Shown one piece after another: positions 9,505 through 19,794 of a DNA stretch of 64,000 nt (its first letter is position 1; each line of letters begins with the position of its first letter). Source of the stretch: Stomoxys calcitrans (Eukaryota; Arthropoda; Insecta; Diptera; Muscidae). Below the pieces are notes generated by a model, which saw only the letters and a program-made list of their open reading frames with translations, was not told the origin of the DNA and ran no database searches. The stretch covers positions 191,335,732 to 191,399,731 of the forward strand of contig NC_081553.1 of NCBI RefSeq assembly GCF_963082655.1, in the 5' to 3' direction. Both the position numbers and the translations under genes were made by a program.

Positions 9505-10712
9505 ATATAGCCATGTCCGTTAAAGCTGGCGAACTCGATAATCGCAACATTCGATATTTTCGATAGTTTTAATAATAAATATCGATAGTATCGATATTAT
9601 CGTTAATTTCCCATCACCAATATTTCAAACCAAAATGAGAAGTACAAATCAGGAGATCGATTTATATAGAAGCAATATCAATGCACAGACCAAATAAAAT
9701 CAAGCATAATAAAGTCAGTTGGAAGTCATGAGAGAAATTATTGTACAAAATGCTAGCCTAATCGGATGAAAATTGTGCCCTCTATAGGTGCAATGTATCT
9801 TAAGGCATACATTCAGTTTAGTATTGCAAAACATTTAACTTTTGGGATAGTATCCATCGGAAAAATATCAATCGATATTCAGTCATAAAATTAAATATCG
9901 ATAGTATCGATAATGCCATCGATACTTTGCTAGCTCTAATGTCCGCCTGTCTGCCCGTCTGTCGAAAGCATGCTAACTTTCGAAGGAGTAAAGCTAGAAG
10001 CTTGAAATTATGCACAAATACTTCTTATTTGTGGAGTTCGGTTAGGATTGAAAATAGGCCATATCAGTCTATGTTTTGATATAGCTGCCATATAAACCGA
10101 TCTTGGGTCTTGACTTCTCCAACCTCTAGAGGGCGCAATTCGTATCCGATTAGAATGAAATTTTGCACGACGTGTTTTGCTATGATATCCAACAACTGTG
10201 TCAAGTATGGTCCAAATCGGTCCATAACCTAATATAGCTGCCATATAAACCAATCTTGGGTCTTGACTTCTTGAGCCTCTAGAGGGCGCAATTCTTATCC
10301 GATTAGAATGAAATTTTGCACGAAGTGTTTTGTTATGATATCCAACAATTGTTTTAAGTATGGTTCAAATCAGTCCTCAACCTGATATAGCTGCCATATA
10401 AACCAATCTTGGGTCTTGACTTCTTGAGCCTCTAGAGGGCGCAATTATTTTCCGATTGGAATGAAATTTTGCGCAAAGTGTTTTGTTATGATATCTAACA
10501 ACTACGCCGAGTATGGTTCAAATCGGTCCATAACCTGATAAAGCTGCCATATAAACCGATCTTGGGTCATGACTTCTTGAGCCTCTAGAGTGCGCAATTC
10601 TTATCCGATTAGAATGAAATTTTGCACAACGTGTTTTGTTATGATATCCAACAACTGTGTCAAGTATGGTTCAAATCGATCCATAACCTGATATAGCTGC
10701 CATATAAACATG
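9505..10712 (-). mobile_element. Element F copy 2a, minus array, split by hAT-like element
   Basis: The F inner-end motif tagccatgtccg (from 9508) is split by the element at 9521-9938 and resumes as gtccgcctgtctgcccgtc. Minus-oriented units follow with atagctgccatataaac at about 10081, 10234, 10387, 10540 and 10693 (153-bp steps). It meets an oppositely oriented array at about 10713; the usual outer end (gttcggcc) is missing. Confidence 0.8.
9521..9938. mobile_element. hAT-like non-autonomous element (418 bp)
   Basis: Flanked by an 8-bp target duplication (atgtccgt 9513-9520; atgtccgc 9939-9946), the size expected for hAT transposons. Ends are imperfect inverted repeats, TAAAGCTGGC and the complement of GCTAGCTCTA (8 of 10). 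Both subterminal zones are rich in TATCGATA/ATCGAT motifs, as hAT elements often carry short subterminal repeats. The middle (about 9655-9800) contains an F-type unit. No transposase is encoded. Confidence 0.75.
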
Positions 10713-11983
10713 TCGAAAAGCCTAACACAATTTCGGCGAAATCGGACAATAAATGCCTCTTTTATGGGCCCTAAACCTTAAATCGAGAGATCTGTCTATG
10801 TGGCAGCTATATGCAAATCTGGACCGATCTGGCAAAATTGAAGAAGGACGTCGAAGAGCCTAATCAAACTCACTGTGTCAAATTTCAGCGACATCGGACA
10901 ATAAATGCGTCTTTTATGGCCCCAAAACCTAAAACCTAGATATCGGTCTATATGGCAGCTATATCCAAATCTGGACCGATCTGTGCGATATTGCAGAAGT
11001 ATGTCAAGGGGCTTAACTTAACTCACTGTTCCTAATTTCGGCGACATCGGACTATAAATGAGCATTTTATGGGCCCAAAACCATAAATCAAGAAATCGGT
11101 CTATATGGTAGCTATATCTAAATCTGAACCGATCTGAACCAAATTGAAGAAATATGTCAATGAGCCTAACACAACTCACTGTCCCAAATTTCAGCAAAAT
11201 CGGATAATGAATGTGGCTTTTGTGGGCCTAATACCCTTAATCGGAGTATCGGTCTATATGGCAGCTATATCCAAATCTGAACCGATCTGGGCCACTTTAA
11301 CGAAGGAAGTCGAAGGGCCTAAGACAACTCACTGTCCCAAATTTCAGCGAAATCGGATAATAAATGTGCCTTTTATGGGCCTTAGACCCTAAATCGGAGG
11401 ATCGGTCTATATGGCAGCTATATCCAAATCTAGACCGATCTGAGCCGAATTGACGAAGGATGTCGATGGGCCTTACACAACTCACTGTCCCAAATTTCAG
11501 CGAAATCGGTTAATGAATGTGGCTTTTATGGGCCTTAGACCCTAAATCGGGGGATCCATCTATATGGCAGCTATATCCAAATCTAGACCGATCTGAGCCA
11601 AATTGACGAAGGATGTCAAAGGGCCTAACACAACTCACTGCCCCAAATTTCAACAAAATCGGATAATAAATGTGGCTTTTATGGGCCTAAGACCCTAAAT
11701 CGGCGGATCGGTCTATATGGGGGCTATATCAAGATATAGTCCGATATAGCCCATCTGCCCATGAACAAAAAAAGAAACTGTGCAAAATTTCAGCTCAATA
11801 TCTCTATTTTTAAAGACTGTAGCGTGATTTCAACAGACAGACGGACGGACATGTCTAGATCGTCTTAGATTTTTACCCTGATCAAGAGTATATATACTTT
11901 ATAGGGTCGGAAATGGATATTTCGATGTGTTGCAAACGGAATGACAAAATGAATATACTCCCATCCTTCGGAACTGGGTATAA
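10713..11983 (+). mobile_element. Element F copy 2b, plus array, second subfamily
   Basis: Tandem units with tggcagctat at 10801, 10953, 11106, 11259, 11412, 11565 and (as tgggggctat) 11718, spacing 152-153. The unit differs from copy 1 (cgaaatcggataataaatg, cttttatgggcc, caactcactgtcccaaat). The 3' end follows: gacagacggacggacatg, gatcaagagtatatatac, tttatagggtcgg and ctgggtataac near 11975. The array is joined back-to-back with copy 2a. Confidence 0.8.
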
Positions 11984-13846
11984 CAATGCAAACATGCCAA
12001 CTTTTTCAAACTCTGTAATTGATACTGAAACTCGTCGTTACACTACTAAGGATAATCGGAATCAGAATTCCATGCAAGTAGACTTTCTATCTACGCATTT
12101 TGTTTCTTGTCCCTTACAAGCCAATTCTTCACCTAGGTGTTTGTCCCCAAGGTCAAGGAAAGGATTAGGTCCATTATCATCCCTCATTCTCCAACTTACC
12201 TTTTTGCAATACAAATTTTTCACAAATTTCGAAAAAAGTTTCCTCTGAAAAAAAAAAATTCAAAAATATAGGTCAACAAATGTCCACAATATTTTCCATC
12301 AAAATCATATTTGTGTCAATTTTCCTTAAGAAATTTCAAATTTCCTTGAAATTTTCTACTCTTAACAAAGTAAGAGTTTATCTGTAGTATATCTTAGATA
12401 TTTACTTTCCATCTAGGGCAAAGAAAACCAAAAATTTACTTTTGCCCCTTCTAGGTCATTATTGATTTCTAAGCCAATGACCATCTATCTTCTTCTGCTT
12501 GGGATTCTCCCCCATTTAAGTTCTTTATGCACTGTGTCCTTAAAGTGGCAAAACGAAACAATCAAATAAAGTGATGCAGGTGCGATGATAGCAAATGATG
12601 CAAATCACCAGGATTGTGGTCACCTGAGTTCACTCAATCGAGTCATTTTCATTTTTGTTGTCGATTTCGATGTGACTGCCGACGACGACTCGATATTGAT
12701 GTTGATGTTGGTGTGGATGTAGATGTGAGTGTGCTTGTCAGTGTGGTAGTAGTTTTTGTTGTTATTGCTGCTGAGATTTCTTATTATCTACGGAATGTTT
12801 TTTCTTGTTTTTTTTTTGCTTGGCATTGGCTCATTGGAACGATGACTCCATGAGCAATTTGGTCACTTCATTGGGGCCCCCTGTTGTTATGTAACGAGGG
12901 CGTCTGTGTAACAGACAAACACACACACACTCATACACTCACACACAGGCCGACACAAATTGGAGAGGGCACTGCTGGAATAAAGTCGCTGCCCTGCGGG
13001 AATTCGTTTTGCTATTAAAGGAAATATTAAAAGGATTATGTGCGTCGTTTAAGGAACTAGAGAAACACAAAAAAGAAGAAGGGTAGCCAAAGTGGGGGGG
13101 GGGGGGGTGAAAGAAACAAAAAGGGGTGGGTATAACACCATACCCTACTCAGAATCTCACATGCAGGGAACCTTAGTCCCATAGCACCACTATGGACTGC
13201 CTAAAAGGAAACAGAACAGTGGCTTGGTGACAAACAGCTATGTAATGCTGTCTATCTGTGTGTGTGTGTGTGTGTGGGAGCGTTGTTGTGGGTGTGGTAA
13301 ATTCACATCTTTTGTGAGCCAAGTGTGAAGTCCCCCGGGTCTGGTGATGGATGTTGGCACCCTTGTTATTTGTAAGTTTGTATAGCCTGATTTAGAACTA
13401 CAATGCAAAGCTTAGTAGCAGTTGTAGTAGTAGTAGTAGTAGCAGAAAAGGCCACAGATTATATAGGGGGGGATGGTGCCTGGAGTGGATAAATGCGCTT
13501 TGGGTGCGGGTAGGTAGGCTAGGTAGTTGTAGGCGCTTTACGAGTGCCACAGGAAGCAGGATACCCTCTTTATTAGAAGAGATGTGTGTTGTGTCGTTCC
13601 GTAACTATTTCGAAAACAATTAAAACAGTTTTACATTCTTTGTTATGTTCTTTTTATTTGTAGTTGCTTTTTGTCTTATTCTATTCCTTTCAATTCATTT
13701 CTTTTGTTTCCGCTTCTGCATTTGTCTGATGGGGGGAAAAAAATGGCAACAACTTAAGCAGCAGTCATCAGGGCTTTCAGCTGTGCACTATGGGACCAAA
13801 TATGTCAAATATGTTAAACAAAAACAAACATGGGCGTTAAACTGAC
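11984..13846. other. Unique non-coding DNA with microsatellites
   Basis: Nothing coding is recognised. It contains a GATGTN-type hexamer run near 12690-12730, CA runs near 12920-12945, a run of about 13 G near 13097-13109, a GT run near 13257-13275 and a GTA run near 13424-13442. The open frame near 12614-12853 is an artefact of the GTN-rich run. Confidence 0.5.
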
Positions 13847-15290
13847 ATTTTCAGTAAGGACTATCTATAAGGACGAGGTCAAGGGCTGTGACATGTGGAT
13901 GAAGATTTGGTACGGTACTGGCACCTTGGACAACTGATGCCCGGTTTAGGGCTAGGGATTGGCTGGGATTTCTTGACTATGGCGGCTCTAAGTTGGGGCC
14001 GTTATGCAACACTGCTTTTTAAAAGGACGAGGTCAAGGGCTGGAACATGTGGATGACGATTTGATACGGTACTGGCACCTTCGACAACTGATGCTCGGTT
14101 TAGGGTTAGGAAATGGTTGGGATATCTTGACTATGGCGGTTCTAAGTTGGGGCCGTTATGCAACACTGCTTTTTAAAAGGACGAGGTCAAGGGCTGGAAC
14201 ATGTGGGTAAAGATCTGATGTGGTACTTGCAACTTCGAACACCGACACTCGGGTCAGGGTCCGAGAATTGGCTGAAATTTCTCCCCTATGTCGGCTCTAA
14301 GTTGTCTTTAGGGCTAGGGATTGGCTGGGATTTCTTGACAATGGCGGCTCTAAGTTGGGGCCGTTATGCAACACTGCTTTTTGAAAGGACGAGGTCAAGG
14401 GCTGGGACATGTGGATAAAGATCTGATGTGGTACTTCCACCTTCGAAAACCGACACTCGGGTCAGGGTCTTGAAATTAGCTGAAATTTCTCCACTATATC
14501 GGCTCTAAGTTGGTCTTTATGGCTAGGGATTGGCTGGGATTTCTTGACTATGGCGGCTCTAAATTGGGGCCATTATGCAACACTGCTTTTTAAAAGGACG
14601 AGGTCAAGGGCTGGAACATGTGGGTAGAGATCTGATATGGTACTTCCATCTTCGAACACCGACACTTGGGTCAGGCTCTGGAAATTAGCTGAAATTTCTC
14701 CACTATGTTGGCTCTAAGTTGGTCTTTAAGGCTAGGGATTGGCTGGGATTTCTTAACTATGGCGGCTCTAAGTTGGAGCCGTTATGCAACACTGCTTTTT
14801 AAAAAGAACGAGGTCAAGGGCTGGGACATGTGGATAAAGATCTGATATGGTACTTCCATCTTCGAACACCGACACTCGGGTCAGGGTCTGGGAATTGGCT
14901 GAAATTTCTCCACTATGTCGGCTCTAAGTTGGTCTTTAGGGCTAGGGATTGGCTGGGATTTCTTGACAATGGCGGCTCTAACTTGGGGCCGTTATGCAAC
15001 ACTGCTTTTTAAAAAGAACGAGGTCAAGGGCTGGGACATGTGGATAAAGATCTGATATGATACTTCCATCTTCGAACACCGACACTCGGGTCAGGGTCTG
15101 GGAATTGGCTGAAATTTCTCCACTATGTTGGCTCTAAATTGCGGCCGTTATGCACCACTGTTTGAATGATGTTTGGTCAAGGTGGTACAGTAAAGACTTC
15201 CACCTTCGAAAACCAACACTTGGGTCAGGGTCTGGAAATTAGCTGAACTTTTTTCCACTATGTCGGCCGGGGCCGGGGTTTATGTTGGAA
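13847..15290. repeat. GC-richer tandem array, ~209-bp unit
   Basis: The block gttatgcaacactgctttt recurs at about 14001, 14155, 14363, 14572, 14781, 14991 and 15147. Steps are 154, 208, 209, 209, 210 and 156, so a 209-bp unit is itself composed of related sub-blocks (gggattggctgggatttc and gggaattggctgaaatttc). Units carry ggacgaggtcaagggctgg and cttcgaacaccgacactcgg. It looks like a young local satellite and encodes nothing obvious. Confidence 0.9.
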
Positions 15291-15635
15291 CTTAGCGAAA
15301 ATGTCGGTACTAGCAGCGGGCCTGGAGCGACGCTCTCACCAGGAGTTGGAGACAACTTTAAGTTGGATTTGGAATGAACAACAGCTTGGGCGATAGCTAG
15401 CCGATGTAGGTGAAGGCCTGGTATTGTACTTCCACCTTCGAAAACAGATGCTCAGGTAAGGACTAGGGATTGGCTGGGATTTCCTATCTGTTCTGAGGTC
15501 ATACGGCAAAGACCCGAAGCGGCTCTCTCAGCAGGAATCGAAAGACCTGAAACGACGCTCTCACCAGGAATATGAGGCAGCTCTAAGTTAGAATCGGAAT
15601 GCACAATAGCTTGCATCAGGGCATTCTTCGACCCT
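15291..15635. repeat. Diverged members of the same satellite
   Basis: Shares cttccaccttcgaaaac, gggattggctgggattt and 'gctctcaccagga' blocks with the arrays on both sides, but with irregular spacing and more substitutions. Confidence 0.6.
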
Positions 15636-16470
15636 GCACGGGATAGCTATGAGCACCACACAGACTGAACCTTTGCGGTGCGACCTGTGTGGCGTCCACA
15701 GGTTGAGGATAGTGGAATGCTCCATACGGAGTAGCTGCAACGGCAGTCGCTGACAATCAGCGGCATCGAGTGGAAAGTCTCAGTAAGATGACGGCCGGCA
15801 GCCTTTAAATAACCAATGGCCACCCCGATCCAGCAGCGATCGGTCTTTGGACCAGAACGAGCTTGCCTCCTCCTCCCGGCACAGAATAGATGTGAGCACC
15901 ACACAGGCTGGAACATTGAGGTCCGATCTGTTGGGTGTTCATTGCTGTCACGAGAAGCTTAGCTGCGAGCTACCGGGCGCGTCCACAGGTTGCGGATAGT
16001 GGAATGCGGAGTAAATGTAATGGCAATCGCGGACAATCAGCGGTATCGAGCGGAGAGTCTCAGTAAAAGGACGGCCGGCAGCGGCTCTTGTGTAAATACT
16101 GAGTGTCTATGATGTTCGATATGACAAGGCGAGTTATTGGCGCCTTTAAATAACCAATGGCCAACCTGTTCCAGCGGCGATCGGTAATGTGGACCAAAAC
16201 GAGCTTGCCTCCTGCAACGGCAGCCGCTTAAAATCAGCGGTATCGAGCAGAGAGGCTCAGTAGGAGGCCGGGCGGCACAGGCTCTTGCACAAATACTGAG
16301 TGCCTATGATATTCGATATGACAAGGCGAGTTATTGGCGCCTTTAAATTACCAATGGCCACCCTATTCCAGCGGCGATCAGTCCTTTGGACCAGAACGAG
16401 CTTGCTCACATATAGGTGCTTGAAGAGGATAGCAACATCCACATGAAAAGGTTGCTACAACAACAACAAC
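15636..16470 (+). mobile_element. SINE-B tandem trimer
   Basis: Three head-to-tail SINE-B copies: about 15636-15873, 15874-16211 and 16212-16470. Copies 2 and 3 share long nearly identical runs (ggcgagttattggcgcc, gatatgacaaggcgag). Only the last ends in the full 3' end with tgctacaacaacaacaac (16454-16470); copies 1 and 2 stop at gagcttgcctcc. Copy 3 lacks the first ~130 bases. Such multimers can arise by template switching or unequal exchange; the mechanism is not shown by sequence alone. Confidence 0.75.
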
Positions 16471-16945
16471 GGTCGCTAAGGTCACGACTGGGGATTGGCT
16501 GGGATTTCTGGGCTATGCTTGACCTGGAGCGGCGCTCTCACTATCAGTCCGTGGTTGGACCGGAATGCACAGTGGCTAGGGCAAGGGCTTGGAGAGGTAG
16601 GTGAAGATCTGGTATGGCACTTCCCCCTTCGAAAACAGATGCTCGGTTGAGGGCTGGGTTTGGATGGGATTACCCGACTGTGCCGAGGTTATTCGGCGGA
16701 GACCAGGAATGGTGCACTCGCAAGGAGTTTGGAGGCCGTCTCACTATCAGTCCGTGGTTAACCCGGAATGCACAGTGGCTAGGGCAAGGGCTTGGAGAGG
16801 TAGGTGAAGATCTGGTATGGTACTTCCCCCTTCGAAAACAGATGCTCGGTTGAGGGCTGGGTTTGGCTGGGACTCCTCGACTGTGCCGAGGTTATTCGGC
16901 GGAGACCAGGAATGGTGCACTCGCAAGGAGTTTGGAGGCCATCGT
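16471..16945. repeat. 203-bp tandem dimer of the satellite
   Basis: gcaagggcttggagagg occurs at 16581 and 16784, and the units between are almost identical (cggttgagggctgggtttgg, cgaggttattcggcgga, gcactcgcaaggagtttgg). This is another local amplification of the array that starts at 13847. Confidence 0.85.
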
Positions 16946-17217
16946 GGAGGCCGTCGTGGCGCAAAGGTTAGCATGTCCGCATGTGATGCCGAACGCCTGA
17001 GTTCAAATCCCGGCGTGAACATAAGAAAACAAATATTCAGCGGTGGTTATTCCCTTACTATTGCTGGCTACATTTGTGAGGTATCCCGCCATCTTGAAAC
17101 TTCTCTACTAAGTGGTGTCGCTATGCGGCACGCCGTTCGAACTCGGCATAAAAAAGGAGGCCCCTTATCATTGATCTTAAACTTTAAACGAACTGCACTC
17201 ATTGAAATACTTCTCTC
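16946..17217 (+). mobile_element. SINE-A copy 3 entering a hairpin
   Basis: Box-A-like TGGCGCAAAGGTTAGC near 16955 and B-box-like GAGTTCAAATCCCGG near 16999, then body blocks (cagcggtggtt, tatgcggcacgccgttc). The last part (17139-17208) is repeated in inverted orientation at 17218-17287, replacing the usual 3' end. Confidence 0.8.
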
Positions 17218-17287
17218 ATTTCAATGAGTGCAGTTCGTTTAAAGTTTAAAATCAATGATAAGGGGCCTCCTTTTTTATGCCGAGTTC
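17139..17287. repeat. Near-perfect 70-bp inverted repeat (hairpin)
   Basis: Left arm 17139-17208, right arm 17218-17287, loop of nine bases (acttctctc). By eye 69 of 70 positions pair; the sole mismatch is in the gatcttaa/ttaaaatc stretch. Both arms derive from the SINE-A body. Confidence 0.93.
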
Positions 17288-18486
17288 CTTAGCGGAATGA
17301 ACCAGCTTTCGAACACTGCTTGGTTCAGAGCTGGGGATTGCCTAGGAATTCTCGACTTTGTCGCCTCTAAGCTGGGCCCATAATGCACCACGACTCGAAT
17401 GATGGCTGGCCAATGTGGATAAAGATTTAGGACGGTCCTACTTCCTTCATATAATGGATGTTTAGGACGGGGAAGAGGTTTTGGTTGGAATTTCGCAAAT
17501 ATGGCGGGACTAGCTGCGGGGCCTGTCGCTATCTCACCCAGAATTGGAGTCGGAGTAAACAAAGCCTTTGATGATGGCTGATTTAGGTGAAGAGACCGGG
17601 TTCTTTACCTTCGAGAACGGATGCTAAGGTATGGACCGGGGTTTTGCTGGGATTTCTCGTCTATTCTGAGATCGTGCGACGAAGACCTGGATCGGCTCTC
17701 TCAACAGGAGTCGAAAGTCCTAGAGCGGCGCCCTTCCCAAGAAGTTGAGGTGGGTTCAAATTGGAATGCAGGTGAAGATCTGGTACAGAACTTCCAACTA
17801 CGAAAACGGATGGTAAGGTTAGGACTGGGTATTGACTGGAATTTCTTCGCTAAGCCGAGGTCATACGGCTGAGCCTGTATTGGCCAGCTTGATTCAGGGC
17901 TTTCCGGTGTTGTTAACAATCTGGTATACTTTTGCCTTCGAAAACGCATGCTCAGGTTAGATAAGAAGCGTCGCTCTCGCCATGGTTGAGGCTGGATTTA
18001 GCAACAGCTTGGACGATGGCTGGTCGATGAAGGCGAATACCTGGTTTGGTAATTCCTTCCACCTTCGAGGTCATGTGGCTTAGACCTGGAATGGCGCTCT
18101 CACCAGACAGTACAACGACTTGAATGAAGGCTCGTCAATATGGATGAAGACTTGGTACTGTACTTCCACTTTCAAACACTGACGCTCGCCTCAAAGTTGG
18201 GGTTTGTCCGGGATTTGTCAACTATGCAAAAGAGATAAGGAGTGGCGCTCTCGCCAAGACTCTATGCTTGATTCCGGATTGAGCAAAGTCCTGAACGACG
18301 GTTGGGCAATGTAGGTGAAGACCTGGTCCGGTAGTTCCTTCCACCTTCCTAAACGAATGCTGGGATCGGTACTATATTAAGCTGGGATTACTGGACTATA
18401 ACTGTATAACTGTTCTACAACCTTTAAGGGGTAGGATGATGTAATCCGACTTTACCTAAACCCCATTACAAGGGTGTTCTATGTCC
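17288..18486. repeat. Degenerate satellite members
   Basis: Irregular, diverged units related to the 13847-16945 arrays: recurrent cttccaccttcgaaaac, gaagacctggt, gctctcaccag and 'ggctgggatttc' variants. No coding frame. Confidence 0.6.
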
Positions 18487-18814
18487 GACACGGGATGACT
18501 ATGAGCATCACACGAGTTGGAACTCCCATTAGGAGAGCTCAGCTGGAAGCCACCGGGAGCGTCCACAGGTTGCGGATAGTGGGATGCTCCATGTACGGAG
18601 TAGCTGCAATTGCAGCCACGGACAATTTGCGATATCGAGTGAAGAGTCTCGCTAAAAGGCCGGCCGGCACCGGCTCTTGCTTCAATACTGAGAACCTTTG
18701 ACATAACGTTCCAGCGGCGATCGGTCCTTTTGACCAGAACGAGCTTACTCACCTATGGAGCTTTGAGAGGGTCGCCATCTCCACATACAAATGTGGTTAA
18801 AACAACAACAAAAT
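18487..18814 (+). mobile_element. SINE-B copy 5, full length
   Basis: The most complete SINE-B here: gacacgggatgactatgag start, gcgtccacaggttgcgga, gtacggagtagctgcaa, ccagcggcgatcggtcc, gaccagaacgagcttac, ctccacatacaaatgtgg, ending with ttaaaacaacaacaaaatc. Length is about 328 bp. Confidence 0.75.
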
Positions 18815-18949
18815 CAAGGGTGTTCGGGGAAGATGTCAGTGTTAGAGTCCGCTGAGTCGATTCACCGGAGTACTAAACGGAACGTTGGCTTACAGACCGC
18901 TAACAATAAAAAGCGTGCTATACACGGAGCACTAATGTTGCTTAAACTA

Positions 18950-19184
18950 TGGGTTGCCCAGAAAGTAATTGCGGATTTTTCATATAGTCGGCGTTGACAA
19001 ATTTTTTCACAGCTTGTGACTCTATAATTGCATTCTTTCTTCTGTCAGTTATCTGCTGTTACTTACAGCTTGTTTTAGAAAAAAAGTGTAAAAAAGTATA
19101 TTTGATTAAAGTTCATTCTAAGTTTTATTAAAAATGCATTTACTTTCTTTTAAAAAATCCGCAATTACTTTTTGGGCAACCCAA
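18950..19184 (+). mobile_element. Mariner-type MITE copy 1
   Basis: 235 bp bounded by TA dinucleotides (18948-18949 and 19185-19186). The ends are inverted repeats of about 30 bp: tgggttgcccagaaagtaat at left and, complemented, ttgggttgcccaaaaagtaa at right. The AT-rich interior encodes no transposase. TA duplication and end sequence fit a Tc1/mariner deletion derivative. Confidence 0.88.
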
Positions 19185-19189
19185 TAGCT

Positions 19190-19790
19190 TAAAGTTAGGT
19201 TTAAGTGGCACTCTGTAATCAGACACACTAAGACGTTTTTGGTCATTGTGATACCACAGGAATAGCAGAAGGAACATACCTTCTAGTTCCTACCTGTGAA
19301 CCATCCAAATGACTTAAAAAACCCAAAAACTTGCGAATGTTCTCCTCGGATAATTCAAAGAAATGAGAACCTAAAGTGGACTCCTTCTGACTGCCAGTGG
19401 GACACACACACACAGCAGATTTCTATGATCTCTTCTTTTTCAACGTCCGAACAACTGGCAACTTTCAATCTGCCAGCATGTTTTCGGAAAGACAGTGCAA
19501 TGTCATGACGGACACACTGACTGTGACTTCTGTTCAAGTCAACCTCATTTAGTCCGCATTGGGTCACATAATGTTAGAGTGTACACAACCCCCACATTGT
19601 GATCATCTGTCATTCGTTGCCGTTCGGGCCTGATCCTGAAGACTAAGATAACACATGTCGCTTATCGCATACGCACAGATTCCAGTTCCCCTGGAATCTG
19701 TAAGATAGTGCCTAGTCTTGCAAGCTCGTCTGCTCTACAAACTTTCTGGGATATCTCTGTAGCCTGGTACCCAGAACAGGTGACACTACA
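19190..19790 (-). pseudogene. LINE RNase H and C-terminal tail, minus
   Basis: Minus-strand reading gives WVPGYRDIPE near 19770, then in a shifted frame CRADELARLGTILQIPGE near 19735-19685 (RNase H end with ADELAR). Across further breaks follow KHAGRLKVASCSDVEKEE near 19465-19415 and an LCVCP-like zinc-knuckle end, then GSHFFE and FGWFTGRN near 19300-19275. The order matches the 3' half of jockey/LOA-like ORF2. Several stops and frameshifts are present. The 31-bp minisatellite begins immediately upstream on this strand. Confidence 0.65.
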
Positions 19791-19794
19791 GTAC

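Noticed and set aside
12614..12853. Frame with VDVDVGVDVDV repeat
   Set aside because: Artefact of a GATGTN hexamer run; no flanking conserved sequence.
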